Origin: Leptolyngbyaceae cyanobacterium RU_5_1
Lineage (GTDB): Bacteria > Cyanobacteriota > Cyanobacteriia > Leptolyngbyales > Leptolyngbyaceae
Length of the DNA stretch: 47,695 nucleotides
Direction of reading: 5' to 3'
Assembly: GCA_012034055.1 (NCBI GenBank)
Contig: JAAUSG010000013.1
Location: forward strand, 1-47,695
The notes beneath the pieces are model-generated. The model worked only from the letters and a program-made list of their open reading frames with translations, had not been told where the DNA came from and did not search any database. A program made the translations under genes and the position numbers. Shown in pieces: positions 27,521 through 36,828 of the stretch (its first letter is position 1; the number at the start of each line of letters is the position of its first letter).

Positions 27521-28696
27521 TTAAACGGGTAAATACTGCTGCAAAACGGCCAGCACCTTTTCCTGGTCAATTGGCTTTGCTAAAAAGCCTGAGGAACCAA
27601 CTAGCTTGGCCCGCACCCGATCGACAATCCCATCACAGCTAGTCACAATCACAACTGGCGTATCCTTGAACGCTGAAACACGGCGGATTTGAGCACAAAC
27701 CTCGTACCCGTTTGCAACGGGCATGAGTAAATCCAAAAAGATCAGGTCAGGTTTGTGCTCCAGCAGCATTGGCAGTGCTTGTGTTGATTCCCGAATATTG
27801 ATGAACCGATAGCCTGCCTGAGCCAGAATATGACTCATCGTCCCGCTATCGAATCGGCTGTCCTCGATATAGGCAATTAAGGGACCAGACACCGACTCTA
27901 TAAAATAGGGGATGTCCCCAATTTGAACCAAACCCATAATCCCCTGATGAACGTAGGGCATGATTGATTTGGTCAGAGGCAAAAGGGGTTGTTTTAACTT
28001 GACGGCTAAGTCCCGTAATGTCCAATTGCCATCGGCCAGCGTTGTCAGGTTGTGGTAGGTAAACAGTGAAGTTTGCTGTCGCAGTTCATTGGCATCCCAA
28101 ATCACGGGGGCTAAGTTGGGAGAAAAGCCCACTAAACCAGCTTGCTGCCAGGCATCCCAGGCTTGGCTTGTCTGTTGCCAGGATTGATCAGCCGAAAATG
28201 GAACCAACATTGAACTTAAAACATCTTGAGAAAGCTGCCTGTAAACCACCTGTATTTCCAGGCGATGGCGAAGCTGATGGCTCACCTGGATGATATCGAA
28301 CAGGATCTCGGCAATGTTGCTTGTGACAATCTTCGCCAGATGTCTTTGCTGGACTTTTCCCTGCCTCACCAATCCAATTAAGGAGTCATAATCCAAACAC
28401 TGAAGTTGATTGGCACCTCGCTGAACAGGACCAATGGTCAGTTGCGGACAGTGCTGAAATAGTTGGCGACTCCAGCGTCGAATCGGATGCACCTCGCCAG
28501 CACTCCAGGTTAAACGACCGAGCTGGAAAAATAAACTCCATTGTGGGGTCTGACTCCCGTGAGTCTTCAAATCTAAGCGACCGGTAAATTGCTTTTGGCT
28601 GCAAATCTGAATATGCTGTGCCAGATCATCAATATCGTTTACTTTGTAAGTCGCTAAAGCAGGCTCTGTCAATCTTATGGATGATGGAGTATGCAT
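27521..28696 (-). CDS. pixG: PatA/PilG-like response regulator (DUF4388 plus receiver)
   Basis: About 390 residues from the ATG at 28696 (AAGGAATTCCA precedes it; an upstream ATG at 28723 has no Shine-Dalgarno). Residues 20-130 are the PatA N-terminal DUF4388 region (FTGRLDLKTHGSQ, WSLFFQLGRLTWSAGEVHP, RRWSRQLF). A helical middle follows and a C-terminal receiver has AYIEDS, LIFLDLLMPVANGYEV and LAKPID. It is the first gene of the operon and the likely CheA target that acts on the type IV pilus motor, as PixG does; this is from family knowledge. Confidence 0.88.
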   Translation of the reverse strand: MHTPSSIRLTEPALATYKVNDIDDLAQHIQICSQKQFTGRLDLKTHGSQTPQWSLFFQLGRLTWSAGEVHPIRRWSRQLFQHCPQLTIGPVQRGANQLQCLDYDSLIGLVRQGKVQQRHLAKIVTSNIAEILFDIIQVSHQLRHRLEIQVVYRQLSQDVLSSMLVPFSADQSWQQTSQAWDAWQQAGLVGFSPNLAPVIWDANELRQQTSLFTYHNLTTLADGNWTLRDLAVKLKQPLLPLTKSIMPYVHQGIMGLVQIGDIPYFIESVSGPLIAYIEDSRFDSGTMSHILAQAGYRFINIRESTQALPMLLEHKPDLIFLDLLMPVANGYEVCAQIRRVSAFKDTPVVIVTSCDGIVDRVRAKLVGSSGFLAKPIDQEKVLAVLQQYLPV

Positions 28697-28949
28697 TGGA
28701 ATTCCTTGCCTTAGTATGTACATTTCGCCTGCGCAGGTAAAATGTCTACCCTACGGGTCAATTTCTAAACATGAAGGACGATGCTATAGCCTTGAGCCAA
28801 TTCATTGCAGAATGCTTCGCTGTGCAGATAGGGAGTAAAAACTTAAGCTAAGGGGTTGTTAAGAAACAATTTCACAGTTGTAGGTAGTTGTGAGTTGGGT
28901 TGAGGCACGTAGCTTGCTTCCCGCAGGGTAGACCGACACACATCTTGGC

Positions 28950-28983
28950 TAGGTTGGGTTGAGCGATCGCTCAACCCAACCTA
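28950..28983. repeat. 34-bp perfect palindrome centred on GCGATCGC
   Basis: Arms TAGGTTGGGTTGA flank the HIP1 octamer and the whole is identical to its reverse complement. Related looser copies are around 14808-14870 and 42424-42487. Confidence 0.8.
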
Positions 28984-29276
28984 CGGTAAAAGTGTGAAGT
29001 CATTTTTTTTACAAGTCCTATCGGGTATGGCTACGCTAAAGCGGCAGGGAACGCACTGAGCCAACTGTCAATAGTGCGTTATGGTGACATTATGGTGATG
29101 CCTGACACACCCTACAAAATCACAGTTTCACTCTAAAATCGGTACGAATAAATATTGCCAGGTTAATAGTTTTAGAGATTGTTTGTAAGTGAATTTGGGG
29201 ATCTAAGTCTTTGCTTAATGGGTACAAACAACGTCTCAAAAGTTTGGAAATACACCCTCTAACAAGCTCAACTTGA

Positions 29277-29366
29277 GAGTAATTCAAAGAAGATTCCGTA
29301 ATTACCCTTAAGCTTAACTCAGCATCAGAGTAATTCAAATGAAGATACCGTAATTACCCTTAAGCT
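29277..29366. repeat. Two ~38-bp direct repeats, period about 51 bp
   Basis: GAGTAATTCAAA and CCGTAATTACCCTTAAGCT occur at 29277-29314 and again at 29328-29366, differing by one inserted base and one substitution. Confidence 0.75.
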
Positions 29367-29556
29367 CTGGTTCCCATCAAGGTTCAACTTGTTTATGTAT
29401 TTATATCATAAGACGCGTAATACGCTGTTTACAACACTCAGTCAGCTTTTCATTAAAGCTTTATAGACTGTCTGACTAAAATAGGTGACTCTACTGATGT
29501 TCAAATCTTGGGAAACTGCGCTCAGGAACGCGAATTTAATCAAACCGCAATCTTTT

Positions 29557-29622
29557 GTACGGGTGGGGTTTGTCGATCGCCGTTGAGTTAAGTGTTCAAT
29601 CATCTGCTCAACCCGCCCCTAC
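29557..29622. repeat. MITE-like element, GTAGGGGCAGGTTT family, copy 2
   Basis: Inverted ends GTACGGGTGGGGTTTG and CAACCCGCCCCTAC. Confidence 0.55.
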
Positions 29623-29639
29623 GCCAACTGCGCAAACTC

Positions 29640-29672
29640 AAGATCCCCGGCTCTCCGAGAAGCCGGGGATCT
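29640..29672. repeat. REP-type hairpin AGATCCCCGGCT
   Basis: A 12-bp perfect stem with an 8-nt loop, related to the hairpin at 12469-12499. It is downstream of the kinase gene on the minus strand and may act as a 3' barrier. Confidence 0.6.
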
Positions 29673-29725
29673 GAACAGCCCGATCGCTTACAAAACCTGC
29701 CTCTGCTACAGGGTCAGAATATAGA

Positions 29726-29797
29726 ATTCAGCATTTCTCCTGACTCCTGACTCCTAAATTCCTGCCTGGCGTTACGTCCCACCTTAAGTTGGTAGCC
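29726..29797. repeat. Partial copy of the element at 37182-37313
   Basis: It reads in the opposite orientation to the first half of 37182-37313: TTCTCCTGACTCCTGACTCC ... CCACCTTAAGTTGGTAGCC. Only one terminal repeat is present. Confidence 0.6.
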
Positions 29798-29804
29798 CCT
29801 AATC

Positions 29805-31921
29805 CTAATGAATTCTGACAAACCCGGCTTTTGTAATTAGTGCTTGACCTTCATTGGTCAGCAGTAGATTGGCATAGGCTTCTCCAGCCTGTTGCTCGAT
29901 TTGGCCATCTTGTTTGACGACTACAAACAGTTGACGAGTAATGGGATACTCGCCCGTTTTAAATGCATCAGCATTCAACTGATTTTTTGGTTGGGGCAAT
30001 TTTCTGAGGGAACCAGTGGTTCTTTGTAGGGAGAAACAAACTGATTTGACAGACGGGCGATCGCCAGGGGTTTAACTCCACATTGGGGAACAATTTCTGT
30101 AGCTGATGCATAGTAAACGCTACCAGGATTGTTGATCAGGTTGCGAATGCCGTCCGTTATAGTGTAGACGTACTTGACGTTATTCCCCAGCGAACCACCC
30201 TCCAAAACCTCCTTGACAAAATACTCTGGTGTACCCCCATCCGCAGGGCGGCGCGAGTAAGCAGTAATGGTCAGGTTAGGACCTCCGACCTGCCTCCAAT
30301 TGGTGATCTTGCCAGTGTAGATGTCCCGAATTTGGTTCAGGGTCAACCCGGAAACCGCAAGTTTGGGATGGACGGCGATCGCGATTCCATCTAGAGCGAT
30401 CGGAATCTGCTTCAAACCAAATCCGCGTAATTTAGCTTGCTCATACTCTTTGTCTTCAATCGGTCGCGAGGATTGAGCAAATGCTAGTTGTCCATCCAGG
30501 AGCATCCGAATTCCAGTGCCAGAGCCGGGGGTGCCACGAATAGCTTCGGTATAGCGCAACTGAAATCCTGGATGGGCAGACAGGAGTATCGGATCGATGT
30601 CCTGCCGGATCGCTGCCCAGGTTGTGCTGCCCCCGTAGTTAAACAACCCAGACGGAACGTTTTGCAGACTTGCAAAGCCATCCGGTTTAGAAAAAGAGGT
30701 GGAGCTATCTTGTCCAGGACTGGCAGTGGCCGGAGGGGTGGCGGTGGCCGCAGGACTGACGGGGGAAGCCGAGTCTGGATTGAGATGTTGATTTGACCAC
30801 AGACCCCCAATCCGAAACGATGGCAGAGACGTTGCCAGCAAAACCGTCAAACCAGCAACGGCCAGACCGCCTGGTAGCATCCAACGCCGTAATGAGCTGG
30901 GCGAAAAGACTTGCCGTAGAGTCGGTAGCTCTGCCAGGGAGAGGGTACTGGGCGATCGCTGAGACGAATAACCAGCAGCAGCCAACGCCTCCTGGCTTGG
31001 CAAATCCGAGGATGCTTCCCCATTAGCGGGTCCAGCCGACGTACGATCCAGCAAATAAGCGGGTACACCCCACCACAACGCTGCAAACGCTTCATCTACG
31101 GTTGAATAGCGCTGGCGAAAATCGTAGCGAACCATGCGATCTAACACGGCTGTTAGTTCTGGGCAAACGGATATGCCTTCTGCCTGCCATTCAAGTTCAT
31201 TTGTCCGAGGGTTTCTCTTCAACTGCTTCGGATGAGTATTCGTCAGTGCTCGAATAGCAACCATGCCCACTGCATAAATATCGCTACTGAAGTGAGGATT
31301 GCCTGCCAGTTGTTCGCTGGGTGTGTAACCCTGGGTGCCAATGCTGATTGTTAGATCAGTCTTTCCACTGAAATCGGGATCTTTTGCTCCCACCTGTTTG
31401 ACCGCACCAAAATCAATCAGCACAATCCGTCCATCCTGCTGACGACGAATTAGATTTGAAGGCTTGATATCCCGGTGAATGACTCCTTGTTCATGGACAA
31501 ATATCAACACTTGCAGCAGGTCTTTCAGGAATGCAATGACCTCTGCTTCATTCCAGGCTTGATCACCCGCGAATAGTTGATCGAGTGGAGTGCCATCAAT
31601 CAGCTCCTGAACTAAGTAGAACTTTTGCTCGTATTCAAAGTGGGCCAGCAGGCGAGGAATTTGGTCGTGGTTACCCAATTGGTAGAGGACGTTGGCTTCG
31701 GTGTCGAATAGGCGTCGAGCTGTTTGCAACTCCTCTTCAGTCTCAAAATGGGGGTTCAACTGCTTAACAACACAGCGGGGATGGCCGGGCAGGTGAATGT
31801 CCTCGGCTAGAAAAGTTTGACAAAAACCACCCTCCCCCAACTCGGAGACAACTTTGTAGCGTCCACTCAGTGGTTTTTCTAGATCGGAGGATTGGAGCAA
31901 TTCCTCAGAATTTGAATTCAT
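29805..31921 (-). CDS. Ser/Thr protein kinase fused to PstS-like phosphate-binding domain, frameshifted
   Basis: About 705 residues after restoring one A in the run at 29983-29988 (plus strand T6). The kinase domain (residues 22-280) has GEGGFCQTF, Lys53, HRDIKPSN (149-156) and DFG (170-172), so it should be active. A TM helix is at about 348-368. A Pro/Ala/Thr linker leads to a PstS-type periplasmic domain: GGSTTWAAIRQDIDP, GTPGSGTGIRMLLDG, QSSRPIEDKE, ITNWRQVGGPN, continuing after the shift as TGEYPITRQLFVVVKQDG and GEAYANLLLTNEG. It is probably a transmembrane kinase that senses phosphate or another oxyanion outside the membrane. Direct sensing is inference. Confidence 0.82.
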
Positions 31922-32323
31922 GCCGATATCCTCAATCCCTGAAGTTCTCTCCTACTCTGGCATATGAAATGGGGCAAACCAGGGCACTCATAGGACAGTT
32001 ACTTTACCCCCGTCCTTGTAAATCAAAATCAATCCCTTGCGGCGGTGTGGTGTTCCTATGGTGATATAGCAGTTTGCATCTCAGTGAAGCCCACCTTGAC
32101 ACCTGACACCTGATACCTTGCCCAACGAGAATGTACCGCACTCAGTTGAAAATCGCTATCGTGCGAATTTGTTAACTCCTAAAAACTACCCGTTTGTGTG
32201 AGAGGTCGCATCTGGAGTGGTCGGGGTTGGGGGTGTTGTTTCCTTTGGCAATGCAGGATTGCTGCAAAACGCCAAAGCCCCAACCTTTTTCATTCCACAC
32301 CTACCTGTAAGGATGCTTTATCC
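31922..32323. other. Spacer between divergent kinase and SH3b genes
   Basis: About 400 bases with no recognised gene. A TGACACCTGACACCTGATACC repeat is at about 32097-32117, similar to repeats at 37542 and 37644. Divergent promoters are expected but not located. Confidence 0.4.
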
Positions 32324-32839
32324 ATGAAACTCACTGGTATTTTGACGGCTGTAATCACATCGGGGTTGACTGTTGGATTGGGCGCGATCGCCCCTGCTCA
32401 AGCTGCAATGTTTTACGCTGGCACTGCCTCCACCGGAAAATCTGTTCACGTTGATATGGATTCTATTTCTCGTGTTAGCCAACGCAGCGTCGATTTCGTA
32501 TATTACTTGGGTGGAGAACGGATCTTTGCCCAAGCTAACTGTCATGCTGGTAGCTGGACGACCTTTCCTGAAGGTGAGCGGCACTACCCGCAATCCCGCG
32601 CAACACAGCGCATGGTGGACTTTGTTTGCTCCAGAGTTCGGAATGTCTCGACTTCCGTCGTTCCTCAGACTGTGCGGGTGATTGATCCACCCTCCAATGT
32701 GCGTGCTACTCCCAACGGCAGAATCGTCTGCACGTTACCACGCACCAACATTCAGGTCTTTGAATCCGTTGGCTCCTGGTATCGCACCCATGCTTGCGGC
32801 AGATCGGGCTACATCCACGTTAGCCAGATTCAATTCTAG
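32324..32839 (+). CDS. Secreted protein with C-terminal SH3b domain
   Basis: 171 residues from an ATG with AAGGA about 10 bases upstream. A clean signal peptide (KLTGILTAVITSGLTVGLGA then APAQA) ends near residue 27. The middle (VDMDSISRVSQRSVDFVYYL) resembles a small beta-rich domain with conserved Cys. The last 55 residues are SH3b-like: NVRATPNGRIVCTLPRTN, then SWYRTHACGRSGYIHVSQI. It probably binds cell-wall peptide in the periplasm. A longer frame from 32198 is not credible because it would bury the signal peptide. Confidence 0.75.
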   Translation: MKLTGILTAVITSGLTVGLGAIAPAQAAMFYAGTASTGKSVHVDMDSISRVSQRSVDFVYYLGGERIFAQANCHAGSWTTFPEGERHYPQSRATQRMVDFVCSRVRNVSTSVVPQTVRVIDPPSNVRATPNGRIVCTLPRTNIQVFESVGSWYRTHACGRSGYIHVSQIQF

Positions 32840-32936
32840 GGCTAATCGAGAAGTTGGATTTCTGGGCGAAAGCTAGGAAATCTAGTCAGCTCAATTAGAA
32901 GAAATCCGACTTCTGAACCAGAGTTTTGACAGTTAG

Positions 32937-33015
32937 GGAGATTTCTAACAAAGAACATACCCATCGCTATGCTCTCCGATAGGCTGCGGGGATGGGCACG
33001 CAGCCTTTGCCCATC
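32937..33015. repeat. Dispersed ~80-bp repeat, copy 2
   Basis: Second copy of the repeat at 18734-18817, in the same orientation. Confidence 0.7.
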
Positions 33016-33049
33016 CTACTACACTCTGTTTTCAAAAATTACAGGAGTT

Positions 33050-33125
33050 ACGTAAACCTCGGAGGTTTAACCTAAAATCAAGCGTCGTGACGAACGATAG
33101 TAGCTTAAACCTCCGAGGGTTTAGT
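33050..33125. repeat. Paired near-palindromes AAACCTCGGAGGTTT
   Basis: Two near-palindromic AAACCTCNGAGG units about 45 bases apart, next to the end of ctaE2. They can pair with each other and could form a terminator-like structure. Confidence 0.4.
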
Positions 33126-33159
33126 CAAAATGCGTAAGTCCTGAATTATTCTCGCTTGC

Positions 33160-33785
33160 CTACTTCAACAAATAGAGCAGGATAAACAAGAAAATCCAGA
33201 CGACATCGACGAAGTGCCAGTAGATCTCAGCAGCTTCGATGCCGAAGTGTTTGGTGTTGGAGTAATGCCCGGGTTTGCGCGATCGCACAGCACCGCCAAA
33301 ATTAGGATCAACCCAAACAGTACGTGTAGACCGTGGAAGCCGGTCAACACATAAAACGTGCTGGCAAACAGATTTGAGGTCAGCCCAAACTCCAGGTGAA
33401 AGTATTCATAAAGCTGACCAACGAGGAAGATAGCTCCCATCGCTGCCGTAATCGCAAACCACTTCTGCAACCCTTTGACATCATTGCTCTTGATCGCGGG
33501 TTCTGCATTGTGAATCACGAAGCTACTGGAAATCAGAATCACGGTATTGACTCCAGGCAGCAGCAGCTCTAGTTCCGGAGTGCCTTCCGGAGGCCAGGTC
33601 GGAGCCACCGCGCGGAAGGTCAAGTACGCCATGAACAGCCCCAGAAAAATCATGCCCTCAGCAACCAGGAAGACAATAATGCCCATCACCCGAAAATCGG
33701 GGTGTTCATGATGATGGGTGGCGGCTGATTCGGTGTGATGGTAGTTGAGAACCGTCTGCGCGGGATCAATGGTGGAACCTTGCAT
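33160..33785 (-). CDS. ctaE: Cytochrome c oxidase subunit III (operon 2), frameshifted
   Basis: Residues 1-165 align fully with ctaE1 ([32 protein letters not shown]). After AVL the called frame turns to nonsense. In the +1 frame the sequence continues as [20 protein letters not shown], then [12 protein letters not shown] and a final LLYLLK with a stop at 33160. ctaE1 has GCGATCGCCAC where this copy has GCGATCGCAC (33281-33288), so one C is missing directly after HIP1. If real, the last helix with its EIYWHFVD motif is lost. Confidence 0.8.
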
Positions 33786-33839
33786 GAGTCTCTTGTTTAG
33801 TAGTAGGTAATGGGGAATTGGGAGTGATGGACGATCTCT

Positions 33840-33904
33840 GTAGGGGCAGGTTTGGTAGACAATCTGTGCATCTTAGCGAGACCTCTGGCTAAACTTGCCC
33901 CTAC
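33840..33904. repeat. MITE-like element, GTAGGGGCAGGTTT family, copy 3
   Basis: Inverted ends GTAGGGGCAGGTTT and AAACTTGCCCCTAC, between ctaD2 and ctaE2. Confidence 0.6.
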
Positions 33905-33977
33905 CCTACCGGGAAATTTATAGGAAGCAAATTTTTGATTCAAGATTCTCCCTATCTCCCGGTTTCTCTCACTTCTA

Positions 33978-35719
33978 TCACTCCTGCCGATCGTCTGGGT
34001 GAGCAGCAACGGCTGGGTCGGGTTCTGCTCGCAGGACAGAACTAGGTCCGGCTGAGAGGGCAGGATCGCCGGGAACTGACAGGGGCACATCGACCATTGG
34101 ATTTTCTAAGCCGTAGTCGTAGAAGCCAATCGTTAGCACCGGATCCTCGTCAAAGTTTTCCACGGGGGGTGGGGAAGGCGTTAACCACTCAAAGGTGAGA
34201 CCATTCCAGGGATTGGCGGGTGCTTTGGGTCCGGCGATCCAACTCCAGACAGCGTTAATAATGAATGGCAAAGTGGAAACTGCCAGGATGTAGGCCCCAA
34301 TGGTGCAAACCAGATTGAGAGTGGCAAATTTTGGATCGTATTCGGCGACGCGGCGGTTCATACCTTCGAGTCCCAGTTTGTGCATGGGCAGAAAGGCCAG
34401 GTTAAATCCAATCAGGCTGAACACGAAGTGAATTTTGCCCAGTGTTTCGTTCATCATCGGCCGGTCATCTTCGGGAACCAGTGATAGAGTCCGGCGTACA
34501 TGCCAAACACACTGCCGCCAAAAAGCACGTAGTGAATGTGGGCGACGATGAAGTAGGTGTCATGCACATGGATGTCAAAGGGGACAGAAGCTACCATCAC
34601 CCCGCTGATGCCACCAATCACAAACATCGAGATGAAACCCATTGCGAACAGCATGGCACTGTTCAATCGCAATTTGCCGCCCCAGATGGTTGCCAGCCAG
34701 CTAAAGACTTTGATCCCCGTGGGTACAGCGATGATCATGGTGTTGATCATGAAGAACATCCGCAACCAGGGTGGGGTACCGCTGGTGAACATATGGTGGG
34801 CCCAGACGATCAGCCCCAGGAAGCTAATGGCAATACTGGAGTAAGCGATCGCTTTATAGCCAAAAATCGGCTTGCGGGCATGAACCGGCAGAATTTCTGA
34901 GATCATGCCAAAGACCGGCAGAATCATGATGTAGACTGCCGGGTGGGAGTAAAACCAGAACATATGCTGGTAAACCACCGGATCCCCGCCCCCAGTGGGG
35001 TTGAAAAATGCCGTGCCGACGATCAGGTCAAAGGCCAGCAGAATCAGCGCTCCCGCCAGCACGGGCGTTCCGAGCAGCGCCAAAGCCGAGGTTGCCAGCA
35101 TGGCCCAGCAGAATAGGGGCATCCGGTTCAAGGTCATTCCTGGCACGCGCATCATGAAAATGGTGACGATGAAGTTTACCGCCGCCATGATCGAGGAGGT
35201 GCCCAGCACCAGAACACTCAAAATCCAGATGGCCTCACCAGCCTTGTCATAGGTCAGGCTCAGGGGTGGATAGGAAGTCCAGCCTGCTCCGGGGGAACCG
35301 ACAAAAAAGCTGCAAAGCAGCAGAATGCCAGCGGGTGGAATCATCCAAAAGGCCAGGGCGTTCAGCCTGGGAAAGGCCATGTCTCGTGCCCCAATCAGCA
35401 GTGGCACGAGAAAGTTGCCAAAGCCACCCGTTACGGCTGGCACAATCCAGAGGAAAATCATCACGGTTGCGTGAACGGTGAACAGCCCGTTGTACACCTC
35501 ACGGCTGACAAAGTCTGATTCGGGGGTGGCCAGCTCCGTGCGAACCGCTGTTGCCAGGGCACCGCCGACTAAGTAGAAGAAAAACGTGGTGACCAGGTAC
35601 TGAATCCCAATTACTTTGTGGTCCGTACTGAAGGTGAAGTAGGTGCGCCAGTTTGTACCGCCCGGTTCTGGGCTGTGGGCGGGAAGATTGGCGGTCTCTT
35701 GAAGCTGTGCTTGGGTCAT
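33978..35719 (-). CDS. ctaD: Cytochrome c oxidase subunit I (operon 2), frameshifted
   Basis: All metal and haem ligand motifs (LTVHATVMIFLW, HPAVYIMILP, AHHMFTSG, HDTYFIVAHIHYVLFGG) are present in the first frame (34454-35719), which ends at HWFPKMTGR. The second frame (33978-34457) starts exactly where it should with MMNETLGKIHFV and holds the last two helices. ctaD1 reads straight through. One C is missing at about 34458 (plus strand). As written, the stop and the next start overlap as ATGA, so coupled translation of two pieces is conceivable. The hydrophilic tail is shorter than in ctaD1. It overlaps ctaC2 by 4 bases. Confidence 0.88.
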
Positions 35720-36828
35720 AAGGGATGATGAGCGTGATCTGGATGGATTTGCTGGATCGCCTTGGCGTCGATCCCCATGTCACTCACGAAGGGAGCCAGG
35801 AAGTCTGCAGTCGATTTTTCAGCGGCGTTGAGGGCGATCGCTTGATTCAGCCCTTCACTACTAGCCACTTTTTGGCTTTCCAGCCAGGCATCAAAGTCGG
35901 TCTGGGTCTGCGCCACAACTTTGGTCTTCATTGCGCCGTGGTAGGGGCCACAGAGTTCCGCACAAATGACCGAATACTCGCCAATCAAAGAAGGCGTGAA
36001 GCGCAGCTCCGACTGCCGACCGGGGATGGCGTCTTGCTTGAGCCGATATTCCGGCACCCAGAAGGCGTGTAGCACATCGTTTGCCGAAATATTGAGCAAA
36101 ACGTCTCGTCCAACGGGAACGTGCAGTTCACCAGAAACCACTCCGCTATCGGGGTAGGTAAACAGCCAGGCATACTGCAAGCCTGTGACGTTGACGACGA
36201 ACTGAGGGGGCTTGCCCTGGCGATCGGGCGTGGATCCGATACGAGGGGATGAAACTCCGAATTCAGGAGCGTCATTTTGTTGAGGAATGCTTTGATCCCG
36301 TACCGCATCTGTAGCGGGGTCTTGGGTAGCTGCCTCTTGGACTTCCTGGTTACGATTCTCCGAGGTTTCTGAGGTTTCTGAGGCATCTGCCAGGGTGGCT
36401 GCCATTGCCGCACCCGGCATCCTTGCGACTTGATGGGTTGGGGTTCCATGCGCAACGGAGTGATCCATTGGGTTCAGTCCGCCAATCTTGTCATAGACAT
36501 CGAAGCTGTAAATAGCAATGCTTAACACAATGACGGCGGGAATAGCAGTCCACAGAATCTCAAGCGGAATATTGCCTTCAACCGGGGGACCATCAGTGTC
36601 ATCACCTGGACGGTGGCGAAACTTGAAAGCGGCAATAATCAGCACGCCCTGAACAATCAGGAACAATCCAGTGCTGATCGTCATCATCAGATTGAACAAA
36701 CCATCGATCAGAGGAGCTTCCTGGGAAGCCTGGACAGGGAGCAAGCCGTGATTTTGACCGTACCAGAGGCTTACCAGGGTCAGAACGATACCGATCAACA
36801 GCGTTGTAATTTGGCTTGGGATGTTCAC
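35716..36828 (-). CDS. ctaC: Cytochrome c oxidase subunit II (operon 2)
   Basis: 370 residues from a GTG at 36828 with GGAG upstream. Two TM helices precede the CuA domain with VLHAFWVPEY and CAELCGPYHGAM. Compared with ctaC1 it has a longer Ser/Thr/Gln-rich insert (about residues 140-210, containing ASETSETSENRNQEVQ) between the second helix and the cupredoxin. The gene is intact, and its stop overlaps the ctaD2 start as ATGA, so the two are translationally coupled. Confidence 0.93.
   Translation of the reverse strand: MNIPSQITTLLIGIVLTLVSLWYGQNHGLLPVQASQEAPLIDGLFNLMMTISTGLFLIVQGVLIIAAFKFRHRPGDDTDGPPVEGNIPLEILWTAIPAVIVLSIAIYSFDVYDKIGGLNPMDHSVAHGTPTHQVARMPGAAMAATLADASETSETSENRNQEVQEAATQDPATDAVRDQSIPQQNDAPEFGVSSPRIGSTPDRQGKPPQFVVNVTGLQYAWLFTYPDSGVVSGELHVPVGRDVLLNISANDVLHAFWVPEYRLKQDAIPGRQSELRFTPSLIGEYSVICAELCGPYHGAMKTKVVAQTQTDFDAWLESQKVASSEGLNQAIALNAAEKSTADFLAPFVSDMGIDAKAIQQIHPDHAHHPL

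Larger units (their letters stand above)
28724..29804. other. Long gene-poor spacer with several repeats
   Basis: No credible gene. It holds a GTTGGGTTGA-family element with a 34-bp perfect palindrome (28950-28983), an 8-T run (about 29004-29011), direct repeats (29277-29366), a GTAGGGG-family MITE (29557-29622), a REP-type hairpin (29640-29672) and a partial copy of the 37182 element (29726-29797). The taxis-operon promoter should lie in its right-hand part near 28700-28900, but I cannot define it. Confidence 0.6.

Noticed and set aside
29120-29338. Small minus-strand ORF of 72 codons
   Set aside because: It is largely read from one of the direct repeats and shows no coding character.
32198-32323. 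Longer N-terminus for the SH3b protein
   Set aside because: It would put 42 residues ahead of a clear signal peptide; the ATG at 32324 has a ribosome site.
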